This document shows, piece after piece, positions 1 to 6,292 of a stretch of DNA of 8,185 nt (positions are counted from its first letter, which is position 1; each line of letters starts with the position of its first letter). Under the pieces are notes generated by a model. It did not search any database and was not told where the DNA came from. It saw only the letters and a list, made by a program, of their open reading frames with translations. Made by a program: the position numbers and the translations under genes. The stretch covers positions 37,014 through 45,198 of the forward strand of contig DBXD01000014.1 of NCBI GenBank assembly GCA_002309425.1. Reading direction: 5' to 3'. This DNA is from Cyanobacteria bacterium UBA1221 (lineage in GTDB: Bacteria > Cyanobacteriota > Vampirovibrionia > Gastranaerophilales > Gastranaerophilaceae).

Positions 1-417
1 CAAAAAATGATTGAATATAAACGCTTGGCGGATGTAAAAAATAATACTGAATTAGATTATATTACAGAAGAATGGAAAGACCGTTTTTCCAAGCCCCCTG
101 AATGCGTTGAAAATTTAATAAAACTAATCAGAATACGATTGGCGGCATCAGATGTGAATATTTCAGTTATCAGAGAAACCCCTGATAACATAAGGATATA
201 TACTCCATTTAATCCGGCAGAGTGGAAACTTATTCAGCCTAATTTGCCGGCAGAAGTTTTAAAGCGTGTTAAATATACACAAACTACGGCATCATGTAAA
301 GAAGGTTTATCCATTCTTTTGCTTAACAATTCTTATCTAAATTTTGAAGAAATATTTAACATTTTAATTGATTTGTTTTATTATATTCATAAAGTTAGTC
401 ATGAGTATTCAAAATAA
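1..417 (+). CDS. mfd: Transcription-repair coupling factor Mfd, C-terminal end (5'-truncated by window)
   Basis: Mfd is the ATP-driven translocase that removes RNA polymerase stalled at DNA lesions and recruits UvrA. Only about the last 138 residues are visible. The frame is open to the first base of the window (Gln-Lys precede the first visible Met), so the ATG at 7 is an internal methionine, not a start. The visible part matches the C-terminal regulatory TRCF domain: an EYKRLADV start, then LDYITEEWKDRF with a Lys-Pro-Pro turn, a helical stretch containing ASDVNISVIRE, and NIRIYTPF before a weakly conserved tail. The helicase motifs would lie upstream of the window. The stop is TAA at 415-417, and the next gene starts 17 bp later on the same strand, which suggests co-transcription. 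The family call rests on recalled domain patterns, not an alignment. Confidence 0.85.
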   Translation, partial: QKMIEYKRLADVKNNTELDYITEEWKDRFSKPPECVENLIKLIRIRLAASDVNISVIRETPDNIRIYTPFNPAEWKLIQPNLPAEVLKRVKYTQTTASCKEGLSILLLNNSYLNFEEIFNILIDLFYYIHKVSHEYSK

Positions 418-434
418 AAGAAAGAGAGATATTG

Positions 435-1571
435 ATGAAGGGAAAGAATTTACTTGTAACATTGGCCGTTGCAGCAGTATTGTTTACGGGTTGCGGCATG
501 AAGTCGGCACAGACTATTATTAAGGTTAATAATACAAAAATAACGCAGGCCCAGTTTGACGAAATTTTTGATAAAGAGTCGCAGGCAAGTATTGCCGGTT
601 CAATGAAAATAGACCTGAAAGATCCTAAGAATGCTTTTATGTATAATCTTTTAAAAAGTCGTATAATCAGTGAACTCGTTGTAAAGGCGATGCTTGATGG
701 TGAAGCTGATAAAAGAGGCATAAAAGTAACCAAGAAAGATATGCAGGAAGCAATTAAGGTTGTAATTGACAAAGCCGGTTCCAAAGAAGAGTTGGATAAA
801 ATCTTAAAACACAATGGTGTTTCAGCGGCAGAGTTTAAGAAAGACTTAAAAGAGCAGGTAAGAATGAAAAAACTTGCGGAATCTTTAGGCAACAGCGAAG
901 TTACCGAAGCGGAAGTAAAGGATTTTTATCAAAAAAATGCGGATAAGTTTAAACATCCTGAGCAGGTCAGAGCTTCTCATATATTGATTGCCGTGAATGT
1001 TCCCGAATTAACGGAAGTTGTAAAATCGGAAACAGGTAAAAAAGAGTTGTCCGAAGTTGAAATACAGGCAAAAGTTGGCGAAAAGATAATGCAAAAAGAA
1101 AAGAAAGCAAAAGAACTTTTTGAGAAAGCACAAAAAGATCCGAAGTCATTTGCAAAGCTCGCAAAAGAAAACTCGGAAGATCCCGGTTCAGCTGCTAACG
1201 GCGGGGATTTAGGATTTTTTGCAAAAGGAGATATGGTTCCGGAATTTTCTAACGCAGCATTTAGTGCCAAACCGAATACGGTTGTCGGCCCTGTTCAGTC
1301 ACAGTTCGGATACCATATTATATTGGTTACTGACAGAATGGCAGAAGGACAGGATGCTTTTGAAACAGTTAAGGACAATTTGACGGAGCATCTTAAAAAC
1401 CAAAAACTGTTACTTGCTCTCGATCAGTTGGTAGAATCTTTAAAGAAAGAAGTAAAAATTGAATACGTAAATAAAGACTATGATCCTGAAGAAATTCAAA
1501 AAGCTGTTCAAAAAAGTATTCAGGAGTCTACCGAAGCTGCAAAAGAAATCCGGGAAGCTGATAAGAAATAG
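435..1571 (+). CDS. SurA/PrsA-like peptidyl-prolyl isomerase lipoprotein (parvulin)
   Basis: Predicted lipid-anchored chaperone and peptidyl-prolyl cis-trans isomerase acting on exported proteins outside the cytoplasmic membrane. Residues 1-20 form a lipoprotein signal: Lys2 and Lys4, a hydrophobic core, then the lipobox FTGC with Cys20 as the modified residue. Residues about 25-160 are a charged helical SurA-N-like chaperone region. The parvulin domain spans about 174-300, with RASHILI (His182), SEDPGSAANGGDLGFF (Asp258) and FGYHII (His294). About 40 Lys/Glu-rich residues separate the first parvulin strand from its first helix. A charged tail of some 75 residues follows. I chose ATG 435 over TTG 432 because ATG is stronger and the AGAGAG purine run lies at a suitable distance. 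The gene follows mfd closely and ends at a strong terminator. PrsA and SurA cannot be separated here, so no symbol is given. Confidence 0.88.
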   Translation: MKGKNLLVTLAVAAVLFTGCGMKSAQTIIKVNNTKITQAQFDEIFDKESQASIAGSMKIDLKDPKNAFMYNLLKSRIISELVVKAMLDGEADKRGIKVTKKDMQEAIKVVIDKAGSKEELDKILKHNGVSAAEFKKDLKEQVRMKKLAESLGNSEVTEAEVKDFYQKNADKFKHPEQVRASHILIAVNVPELTEVVKSETGKKELSEVEIQAKVGEKIMQKEKKAKELFEKAQKDPKSFAKLAKENSEDPGSAANGGDLGFFAKGDMVPEFSNAAFSAKPNTVVGPVQSQFGYHIILVTDRMAEGQDAFETVKDNLTEHLKNQKLLLALDQLVESLKKEVKIEYVNKDYDPEEIQKAVQKSIQESTEAAKEIREADKK

Positions 1572-1590
1572 TTTCCGGTAATATTCTCAC

Positions 1591-1622
1591 AAAATCCGGT
1601 ATTTTTTAAATACCGGATTTTT
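1591..1622 (+). terminator. Intrinsic terminator after the mfd-PPIase transcript
   Basis: A perfect 14-bp stem (1591-1604 with 1608-1621) closes a TTT loop and contains the GC core TCCGG/CCGGA, followed by a T run. It starts 19 bp after the PPIase stop codon. A further TCACAAA/TTTGTGA pair flanks it at 1587-1593 and 1624-1630. Read from the other strand it has a shorter T run, so it may weakly stop antisense transcripts coming from the right. Confidence 0.85.
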
Positions 1623-1627
1623 GTTTG

Positions 1628-1636
1628 TGATAAAAT
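1628..1636 (+). promoter_or_regulatory. Possible extended -10 promoter for dapB
   Basis: TGATAAAAT fits an extended -10 (TG, one base, then TAAAAT) 27 bp before the dapB start and just after the terminator. No convincing -35 lies 17 bp upstream, where terminator sequence sits. In such AT-rich DNA this match can arise by chance. Confidence 0.3.
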
Positions 1637-1663
1637 CTTGATTAGACGAAAGAGAGGAAATAT

Positions 1664-2413
1664 ATGATAAAAGTTGCTGTGTGCGGTGCGTTGGGAAAAA
1701 TGGGAAAAGAAGTTTGTAGTGCTGTTACAAATTGCGATAAAATGGAGCTTGTTGCCCGTATTGATATCGCAGGCAGTGATACTTACCAGTCAATTGATGA
1801 TGCCGCGAGAGTTTGTGACATCGATGTTTTGGTAGATTTTACTCAGCCAAAATCAATATTTGAAAATGCGAAATACTGTATTAATAATGGTATAAAGATA
1901 GTTATAGGCACAACAGGGCTCAGCGATGACGAAATTTCTTATCTGAAAAATTTATCTCAGGAAAAAAATGTAGGATGTTTTATTGCGCCAAACTTTTCAA
2001 TAGGGGCGGTTTTGATGATGATGTTTGCAAAGCAGGCAGCAAAATATTTTGACAATGCGGAAATCATTGAATTTCACCACAACCAGAAAAAAGATGCGCC
2101 CTCCGGTACTGCGATAAAGACAGCACTAATGATGTCAGAAGAAAAAGAAACTTTTATAAAAAATAATTGCGCTGAAACAGAAACAATTAAAGGTTCAAGA
2201 GGCGGAATTTCATATCATGATATACATATACATTCGGTTAGAATGCCTGGTTATGTTGCATCACAAGAAGTATTGCTCGGCGCAGACGGGCAGCTGCTGA
2301 AAATTCGGCATGACTCAATGGACAGAAAATGTTATATGAGCGGTGTATTACTTGCAGTAGAACACATCTCAGATAAAAACGATTTTATATACGGTTTAGA
2401 AAATATTATTTAA
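1664..2413 (+). CDS. dapB: 4-hydroxy-tetrahydrodipicolinate reductase
   Basis: Cytoplasmic NAD(P)H-dependent reductase that makes tetrahydrodipicolinate, the branch-point intermediate for lysine and peptidoglycan diaminopimelate. The 249-residue length is normal for the family. Visible motifs in order: Rossmann nucleotide-binding loop GALGKMG at residues 8-14; VDFTQP near 58-63; GTTG near 83-86; APNFSIG at 108-114; and the signature HHNQKKDAPSGTA beginning at His138. By spacing, His138 and Lys142 correspond to the catalytic E. coli His159 and Lys163. The C-terminal part carries the SRGG substrate loop and a normal IRHDSMDR strand. AGAGAGGA at 1651-1658 is well placed ahead of ATG 1664. It stands alone between a terminator and a convergent gene, and its last 18 bp overlap the end of the minus-strand methyltransferase-like gene. 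No other lysine-pathway gene is visible. Confidence 0.96.
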   Translation: MIKVAVCGALGKMGKEVCSAVTNCDKMELVARIDIAGSDTYQSIDDAARVCDIDVLVDFTQPKSIFENAKYCINNGIKIVIGTTGLSDDEISYLKNLSQEKNVGCFIAPNFSIGAVLMMMFAKQAAKYFDNAEIIEFHHNQKKDAPSGTAIKTALMMSEEKETFIKNNCAETETIKGSRGGISYHDIHIHSVRMPGYVASQEVLLGADGQLLKIRHDSMDRKCYMSGVLLAVEHISDKNDFIYGLENII

Positions 2414-3310
2414 TAATTCATCCGAGTTTCGTTCAACCATAAAGATGTTGTTTTTGGTATCAATCGGGAACAACCCTTCTCCGTGCTGAAAAACACGTGG
2501 CATCTTTCTTTTTGTATCGTAATCGCCAAAAATTACCAAACTGCCTGAGGGCAAATGATTTGGCATATCATTAAGTAATACCGCTGTTTGTATTGAACCA
2601 AAAGACTGTGTCAGACAGTTTCTAATCAAAATAATATTAAGCTCATTTTCTTTATCCGGAGGGAAATTTTTTATTTTTTCTTGAAAATCTGCGGTTTCAA
2701 ATGTAAAACAATCCCTGAATTCCTGAGCAATTTCGTACTCTTTTAAATCTGTTATTTTATCATAAGTATTCCCTGTAGGTTTTAAGTATTTCTTTATAGC
2801 TTTAAGTTTCTTTATTTCATCATCATAAAAATATATTATTCCTTTTTTACCGTATTCTTCAATTATATTTTCGCAAGCATCACTTACTTTTATAGGAAAC
2901 ACATATTTTTTAGCCTTTTCAAAACCCATTTCTTCAATAATTGCATTTGCCAGAGCATATGCTTCAGTTCCGTCAGAACCTGCCATACAATATATGTTTA
3001 TTTTAGGGGCGTACATACCACCCAAATCCGAGCGAGGAATTTTTTTTAATGATGATACAATATTGTTTTTGAAATTTTTGCGGAGTTTACTTTTTATTTC
3101 CCTATGAACAATCTTAGCAACTTTTTTATAATCCAAATCTTCTCTTAAATCTGTTGTGTGTTGGGTTGACCTTCTTATGCCGTTAGAGTCTGTGTAATCA
3201 TCTGACATGTATGGCAATGACATAAATGCAGGTTCATTACTTAGAGTATAATGGTTTACGCTATTGTAAAAATTAGTATTATAATTATAAGAAGAAACTT
3301 TTGGTATCAT
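2396..3310 (-). CDS. Divergent CheR-like methyltransferase-fold protein
   Basis: Probably a SAM-dependent methyltransferase-like protein of the CheR superfamily; substrate unknown. Using the ATG start (304 residues), residues 1-45 are Asn/Tyr/Ser-rich and probably disordered. A basic helical stretch at about 60-95 follows. The CheR pattern then appears in order: INIYCMAGSDGTEAYALA at about 105-121 (CheR: a Cys/Ala-Gly-Ser/Thr-Gly-Glu-Glu-Pro-Tyr type SAM loop), KVSDACENIIEEYGKKGI at 141-158, NIILIRNCLTQSF at 225-237 (CheR: DxIFCRNVLIYF), and HLPSGSLVIFGDYD at 252-265. The usual CheR N-terminal helical domain is not recognisable, and Glu-Pro after the Gly loop is replaced by Thr-Glu-Ala, so activity is uncertain. 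TTG 3319 is an alternative start: GAGGAA is only about 3 bases from it but 12 from the ATG, so the choice is open. It lies downstream of the 93-residue gene on the same strand. No chemotaxis genes are nearby. Confidence 0.65.
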   Translation of the reverse strand: MIPKVSSYNYNTNFYNSVNHYTLSNEPAFMSLPYMSDDYTDSNGIRRSTQHTTDLREDLDYKKVAKIVHREIKSKLRKNFKNNIVSSLKKIPRSDLGGMYAPKINIYCMAGSDGTEAYALANAIIEEMGFEKAKKYVFPIKVSDACENIIEEYGKKGIIYFYDDEIKKLKAIKKYLKPTGNTYDKITDLKEYEIAQEFRDCFTFETADFQEKIKNFPPDKENELNIILIRNCLTQSFGSIQTAVLLNDMPNHLPSGSLVIFGDYDTKRKMPRVFQHGEGLFPIDTKNNIFMVERNSDELLNNIF

Positions 3311-3324
3311 ACTTACCAAAAGTT
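3296..3324 (-). promoter_or_regulatory. Perfect hairpin with the CheR-like gene's start codon in its loop
   Basis: A perfect 11-bp inverted repeat (3296-3306 and 3314-3324, AACTTTTGGTA/TACCAAAAGTT) surrounds a 7-base loop. In the minus-strand mRNA the loop reads AGTATGA, which contains the ATG start codon of the CheR-like gene. The upstream GAGGAA ribosome binding site overlaps the first two bases of the stem. The structure could control initiation or favour one of the two possible starts. There is no T run after it, so it is not an intrinsic terminator. Confidence 0.5.
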
Positions 3325-3360
3325 CCTCAAAAAATTTTTTTGCTAATTTAGTAACAAATT

Positions 3361-3642
3361 TTATGTTTCTCTTATATAATAATTACCTTTTCTTGGTGAT
3401 TCTTCAATAATCAAGCCTTTAATATTGTTAAACCAGGCGCAGATTTCCGCAACTTCATTATTATGACTGGTTGCAAGAGATACTCCCGCATTCTTGGCTT
3501 CCTGATCGGGAAACATTATTTTTGTTCCTCCGACAAGAAATACATAATTTAACTTTTGTCCGTTTTGGTAAACATATTTTGAGCACAACACGCTGTCTTT
3601 GTCAAAATCAACGTTACCAATATTTAATTTATCACTGTCCAT
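3361..3642 (-). CDS. Hypothetical 93-residue protein upstream of the CheR-like gene
   Basis: I do not recognise this family. The reading frame is well supported: ATG at 3642-3640 has an excellent GAGGAG ribosome binding site seven bases upstream, and the frame ends in TAA 41-50 bp before the next gene, depending on its start. The protein is acidic at its N-terminus (MDSDKLN...DFDKDS). A likely beta-hairpin follows at about 20-46, containing YVYQNGQKLNYVFLVGGTK. A helix with NNEVAEICAWFNNIKG lies at about 62-76, and a short basic C-terminal strand ends the protein. It has no signal peptide, membrane segment or metal-binding motif; the two cysteines are isolated. It is the promoter-proximal gene of a two-gene minus-strand unit, so it may be an adaptor or partner of the CheR-like protein. 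That role is inferred only from position. Confidence 0.7.
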   Translation of the reverse strand: MDSDKLNIGNVDFDKDSVLCSKYVYQNGQKLNYVFLVGGTKIMFPDQEAKNAGVSLATSHNNEVAEICAWFNNIKGLIIEESPRKGNYYIRET

Positions 3643-3682
3643 ATTTTATCTCCTCAATTAATACACTCGCATATATACTAAA

Positions 3683-3860
3683 TATATATCGGTTTAAAAA
3701 TTGCATAATTTTTCATGATTGTTACAATAGTTTACATATTTAGTGGTTGAATTTCGGAATAAATTTTAAAATTGCGTGCATTGAGCATTTTTACGGTATA
3801 TTTTTAATTGTAACAAATTACTAAAAACGCTAAAGTTTTCATGAAAAAGACCGATATATA
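3683..3860. repeat. Three nested inverted element pairs flanking the divergent promoters
   Basis: Element A: TATATATCGGT at 3683-3693 and its exact complement ACCGATATATA at 3850-3860. Element B: TTTTTCATGA at 3709-3718 and TCATGAAAAA at 3839-3848. Element C: TTGTTACAAT at 3719-3728 and ATTGTAACAA at 3807-3816. Read outward from the middle, both sides have the order C, B, A, each in matching orientation relative to its own gene. Gaps between elements differ: 0 and 15 bases on the left, 22 and 1 on the right. This looks like duplicated control sites for the two divergent transcripts. AT-richness raises the chance of coincidental matches, mainly for B. Confidence 0.55.
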
Positions 3861-3885
3861 CATCTGTACGGGTAAATTTTATAAT
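3857..3885 (+). promoter_or_regulatory. Probable sigma70-type promoter of the metallopeptidase gene
   Basis: TATACA at 3857-3862 (4 of 6 to TTGACA) is spaced exactly 17 bp from a perfect TATAAT at 3880-3885, 24 bp before the ATG. The -35 overlaps the right copy of element A (ACCGATATATA), so a protein binding there would directly affect polymerase. Transcription would begin near 3892, giving a leader of under 20 bases. Confidence 0.5.
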
Positions 3886-3908
3886 AAAAAAGAGAAAACA
3901 AAGAACAA

Positions 3909-6239
3909 ATGAATTTTGGAGATATTTGGTTAAAAACAGAAAATTTTATAAAAATCAACTTACGGGATTTTAAAGAACTAAAGATAAGTGATTTAAGAGA
4001 TAATCCTGCACTTATAAATATATTTAACAGTTTTGATACCCAAAAGGCTGACGGAACGAATGGTTCTGACGGAGAGTTAAGTAAAGAAGAATTGTTATCA
4101 GTTTTTAAAGCAATCCGTGATACCGCAAAAACAGGTGATAATCCGGAAGTATTTGAAGTACAGGAGGCGGAAGCTTTTTTAGATAATGCGAAAACCTCAG
4201 ACGGAAAAACCCTGAAAGAACTGGGAGTAACTTCTCATGATTTGTTTGATTTTATGCTGAAATTAGCCCCCTCACGAGAAGACTGGGATGAAGAACCGCA
4301 GGAAGAAACAATACTTGAAGGAGAAGAGAAATTAACTGATGAACAAAGGGCAAGGTTTGAAGAAGTAAAAAGTTCTTCGGTATATCACATGCTTTCAGAA
4401 ACAAAAAAACAGTTCCTTCTTGAAATTGCCAAAATAGATGTAGAAATAACTTCCAGTGAAATGTTTAAAATGGTATGTATGCAGGATGAAGATTTTTCCC
4501 TGCTAAATTTAGAAGAATTAAATAAAGTTTTATCTGATAAAGATTTAGATAATATTAATTTTTTAGATGCTTTAATTCTTGCGCAATTAGATGATAATCA
4601 GTATGAACTTGTAAAAGATATTTATAAAACGCAGAACGAAGAGAAAAATTTTAGCATATCAAGTATAGCAGATTTGGTTTCGAATACATTGCCTGAAGAT
4701 TATGAGTATCTTCGGGATGTAATTTCTCGTGATTTTCAACCCACTACCGAAATCTTTGATGAAAGGTTAAATTATCCCCTCATTATTGATAATGTTAAGG
4801 AAATTGTATCAATTGAAAAACCCTTCAGAGAAAAATTTTTTAGTATCATAGAAGACAAAAATATACCGGAGTCTTTATACGGACAAATCGCGATGCTGAT
4901 GCCAATATGGGATAATTTACCGAAAGATTTTCTGCAAAAAAATCCGGATATTGTAATTGTAAATATCGCAGACGGAAATAAAAAACTTTGTAGTCAGGAA
5001 ATGGTATTAAGATATGGCAAAGATGGTTTATATGAAACCGTTAAGAGAAATCTTGAAGCAAAGACTATAACAGTTGTAAATAATAGAACAAATAATGTAG
5101 ATATAGTTAAACTCAAAAATATTCCGGGGGTAGGAGAAATTGTTGAATCTGAAACAATAACGGAATATGACTCTATAACAATGAACGATATAGACAATTA
5201 TGAAACAGGCAATCTCGTTAAAACAACTACAAGAGAATTGGGTAATACGGAGGGTGTTTATATCATAACCGAAACCGATGCAAACGGAAATATAAATCCA
5301 AATCAGCTCCAGTATGAAACAATTGATGAAAACGGGAATACATATGTTCAGAGGGATTGCGTTTCCCCCGCAGGAGTTGAAACCCACTTCAATTATGAAG
5401 AAACTGTTGATGGGATGGTAATTCTTGATTATGTAATTATAGGGAAAGATGAAGAAACAGGAGAGCCAAAAACTTTATTAGACAAACACCAGACTATTCA
5501 ACAAATGAGAGACGGCAGAGTTATAACAACAGTTAACGGTAATATATATGAAGCAAAATTTGAAGAAGGCAAATTAACCGTTACTGATAAACAAAAAAAT
5601 ATAACAAAAACCTTTGAACTTGATAATGCGTTTCTTCCAAAAAGTGAAGATATTGTACTAAACATTCTAAAAAATGTTCCTGCAAATCAGTTGATGGTTA
5701 TGGATAAAATTCCCATAAATTCTATTTATTACAATGAAACAGATGAAATTTTTGATAACGGACAGATTGTGAAAAAAAGCACAAATAATGGCTTTTGGAG
5801 TCCTTATGACAGATTAATAGAAATTGGAAAACAGGAGAGGCTGGATAGTGCGATTGAAGAAAAAGATTATGAAACTATATTAAATGTTTTATTGCCAATG
5901 TTTCTTCATGAGTTTGGGCACTATATTGATAGTGATTTAATAACGGGCAAAACTTGTGTTATTTCGGCAAATGACGAGTTAAATAACATATTTAAAAAAG
6001 AAGTTGAAAATTTTCTTATGGAATCAAACAGCCTGCAACAGTGTTTTATTGATTATTTTATCAACGATTGTTCCGACAGAGAAAATAGTGCGGCCCAAGA
6101 GCGTGTCGCAGAGAGCAACATGTTACTGAACGGGCTTCCTGATAATGATATTGCAAACCGCGCTTCATATCTTCAGCAATATTTCCCCGAAACAATAGCA
6201 AAAATTGCGGAATTAATTGATGAAAGAATACAGGTATAG
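3909..6239 (+). CDS. Large EF-hand-like / lethal-factor-like zinc metallopeptidase
   Basis: Predicted 776-residue zinc peptidase; substrate unknown. There is no signal peptide or membrane segment: it begins MNFGDIWLKT. Residues 39-66 resemble an EF-hand with an expanded loop (Asp43, Asp54-Gly55, Leu57, Glu61), and a degenerate second half follows near 71-91. Residues about 130-370 are acidic and helical. About 375-570 are beta-rich with repeated Asn-Gly turns such as DANGN and DENGN, recalling YD/Rhs-type strands. The C-terminal domain from about 577 has a NVPANQL helix, NGFWSPYDRLIEIG near 625-640, the zinc motif HEFGH at 667-671, then Glu731 in an ExxAE context. This matches the order in anthrax lethal factor (HExxH, then Glu735 in EFFAE), so an ATLF/M34-like gluzincin is the best guess. 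The start has only a weak AGAGAA site 12 bases upstream. A terminator follows directly. The EF-hand-like N-terminus suggests calcium response, which is inference. Confidence 0.7.
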   Translation: MNFGDIWLKTENFIKINLRDFKELKISDLRDNPALINIFNSFDTQKADGTNGSDGELSKEELLSVFKAIRDTAKTGDNPEVFEVQEAEAFLDNAKTSDGKTLKELGVTSHDLFDFMLKLAPSREDWDEEPQEETILEGEEKLTDEQRARFEEVKSSSVYHMLSETKKQFLLEIAKIDVEITSSEMFKMVCMQDEDFSLLNLEELNKVLSDKDLDNINFLDALILAQLDDNQYELVKDIYKTQNEEKNFSISSIADLVSNTLPEDYEYLRDVISRDFQPTTEIFDERLNYPLIIDNVKEIVSIEKPFREKFFSIIEDKNIPESLYGQIAMLMPIWDNLPKDFLQKNPDIVIVNIADGNKKLCSQEMVLRYGKDGLYETVKRNLEAKTITVVNNRTNNVDIVKLKNIPGVGEIVESETITEYDSITMNDIDNYETGNLVKTTTRELGNTEGVYIITETDANGNINPNQLQYETIDENGNTYVQRDCVSPAGVETHFNYEETVDGMVILDYVIIGKDEETGEPKTLLDKHQTIQQMRDGRVITTVNGNIYEAKFEEGKLTVTDKQKNITKTFELDNAFLPKSEDIVLNILKNVPANQLMVMDKIPINSIYYNETDEIFDNGQIVKKSTNNGFWSPYDRLIEIGKQERLDSAIEEKDYETILNVLLPMFLHEFGHYIDSDLITGKTCVISANDELNNIFKKEVENFLMESNSLQQCFIDYFINDCSDRENSAAQERVAESNMLLNGLPDNDIANRASYLQQYFPETIAKIAELIDERIQV

Positions 6240-6240
6240 C

Positions 6241-6268
6241 AAAAGACAGGCCTGATGCCTGTCTTTTT
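6241..6268 (+). terminator. Intrinsic terminator between convergent genes
   Basis: An 11-bp perfect stem (AAAAGACAGGC at 6241-6251, complement at 6257-6267) closes a five-base loop CTGAT and ends in a TTTTT run. It begins directly after the metallopeptidase stop codon and lies 25 bp past the end of oadB on the other strand. The A-run at its left end gives a TTTT tail in the minus direction, so it can probably terminate both transcripts. Confidence 0.88.
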
Positions 6269-6292
6269 GATTATATAAATTATCTTATATTA

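Larger units (their letters stand above)
3643..3908. promoter_or_regulatory. Divergent intergenic control region
   Basis: This 266-bp non-coding stretch separates the minus-strand 93-residue gene from the plus-strand metallopeptidase gene. It is very AT-rich. It must hold the promoters for both directions. It contains three kinds of short element present as inverted pairs, a 12-bp palindrome TTTTCATGAAAA (3836-3847), and the odd palindrome ATTGTTACAAT (3718-3728). On the minus strand a TATATA at 3677-3672 is a possible -10 for the small gene, but no good -35 accompanies it. I see no RNA gene or further protein here. Confidence 0.6.

Noticed and set aside
432..434. TTG as start of the PPIase lipoprotein
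   Set aside because: It is immediately followed by ATG at 435, which is the stronger codon and gives a normal signal peptide.
395..892. Long open frame on the minus strand opposite the PPIase gene
   Set aside because: It lies almost entirely antisense to a clear lipoprotein foldase, and its protein has no recognisable motif or ribosome binding site.
3660..3700. Mirror promoter for the 93-residue gene with element A as -35 and TATTAA at 3663-3658 as -10
   Set aside because: The spacing matches the plus-strand promoter, but transcription would then start within the ribosome binding site, so this reading is unlikely.
3471..3743. Plus-strand open frame of 90 codons covering the small gene and part of the control region
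   Set aside because: It is antisense to the well-supported 93-residue gene, has no good ribosome binding site and gives a protein of unlikely composition that runs through promoter elements.
3841..3912. A 23-codon leader frame (MKKTDIYICTG...) whose TGA overlaps the metallopeptidase ATG as ATGA
   Set aside because: No ribosome binding site precedes its ATG, and the best promoter (TATAAT at 3880-3885) lies inside it, so the main transcript would not contain it. The overlap could still be meaningful if an upstream promoter is used.
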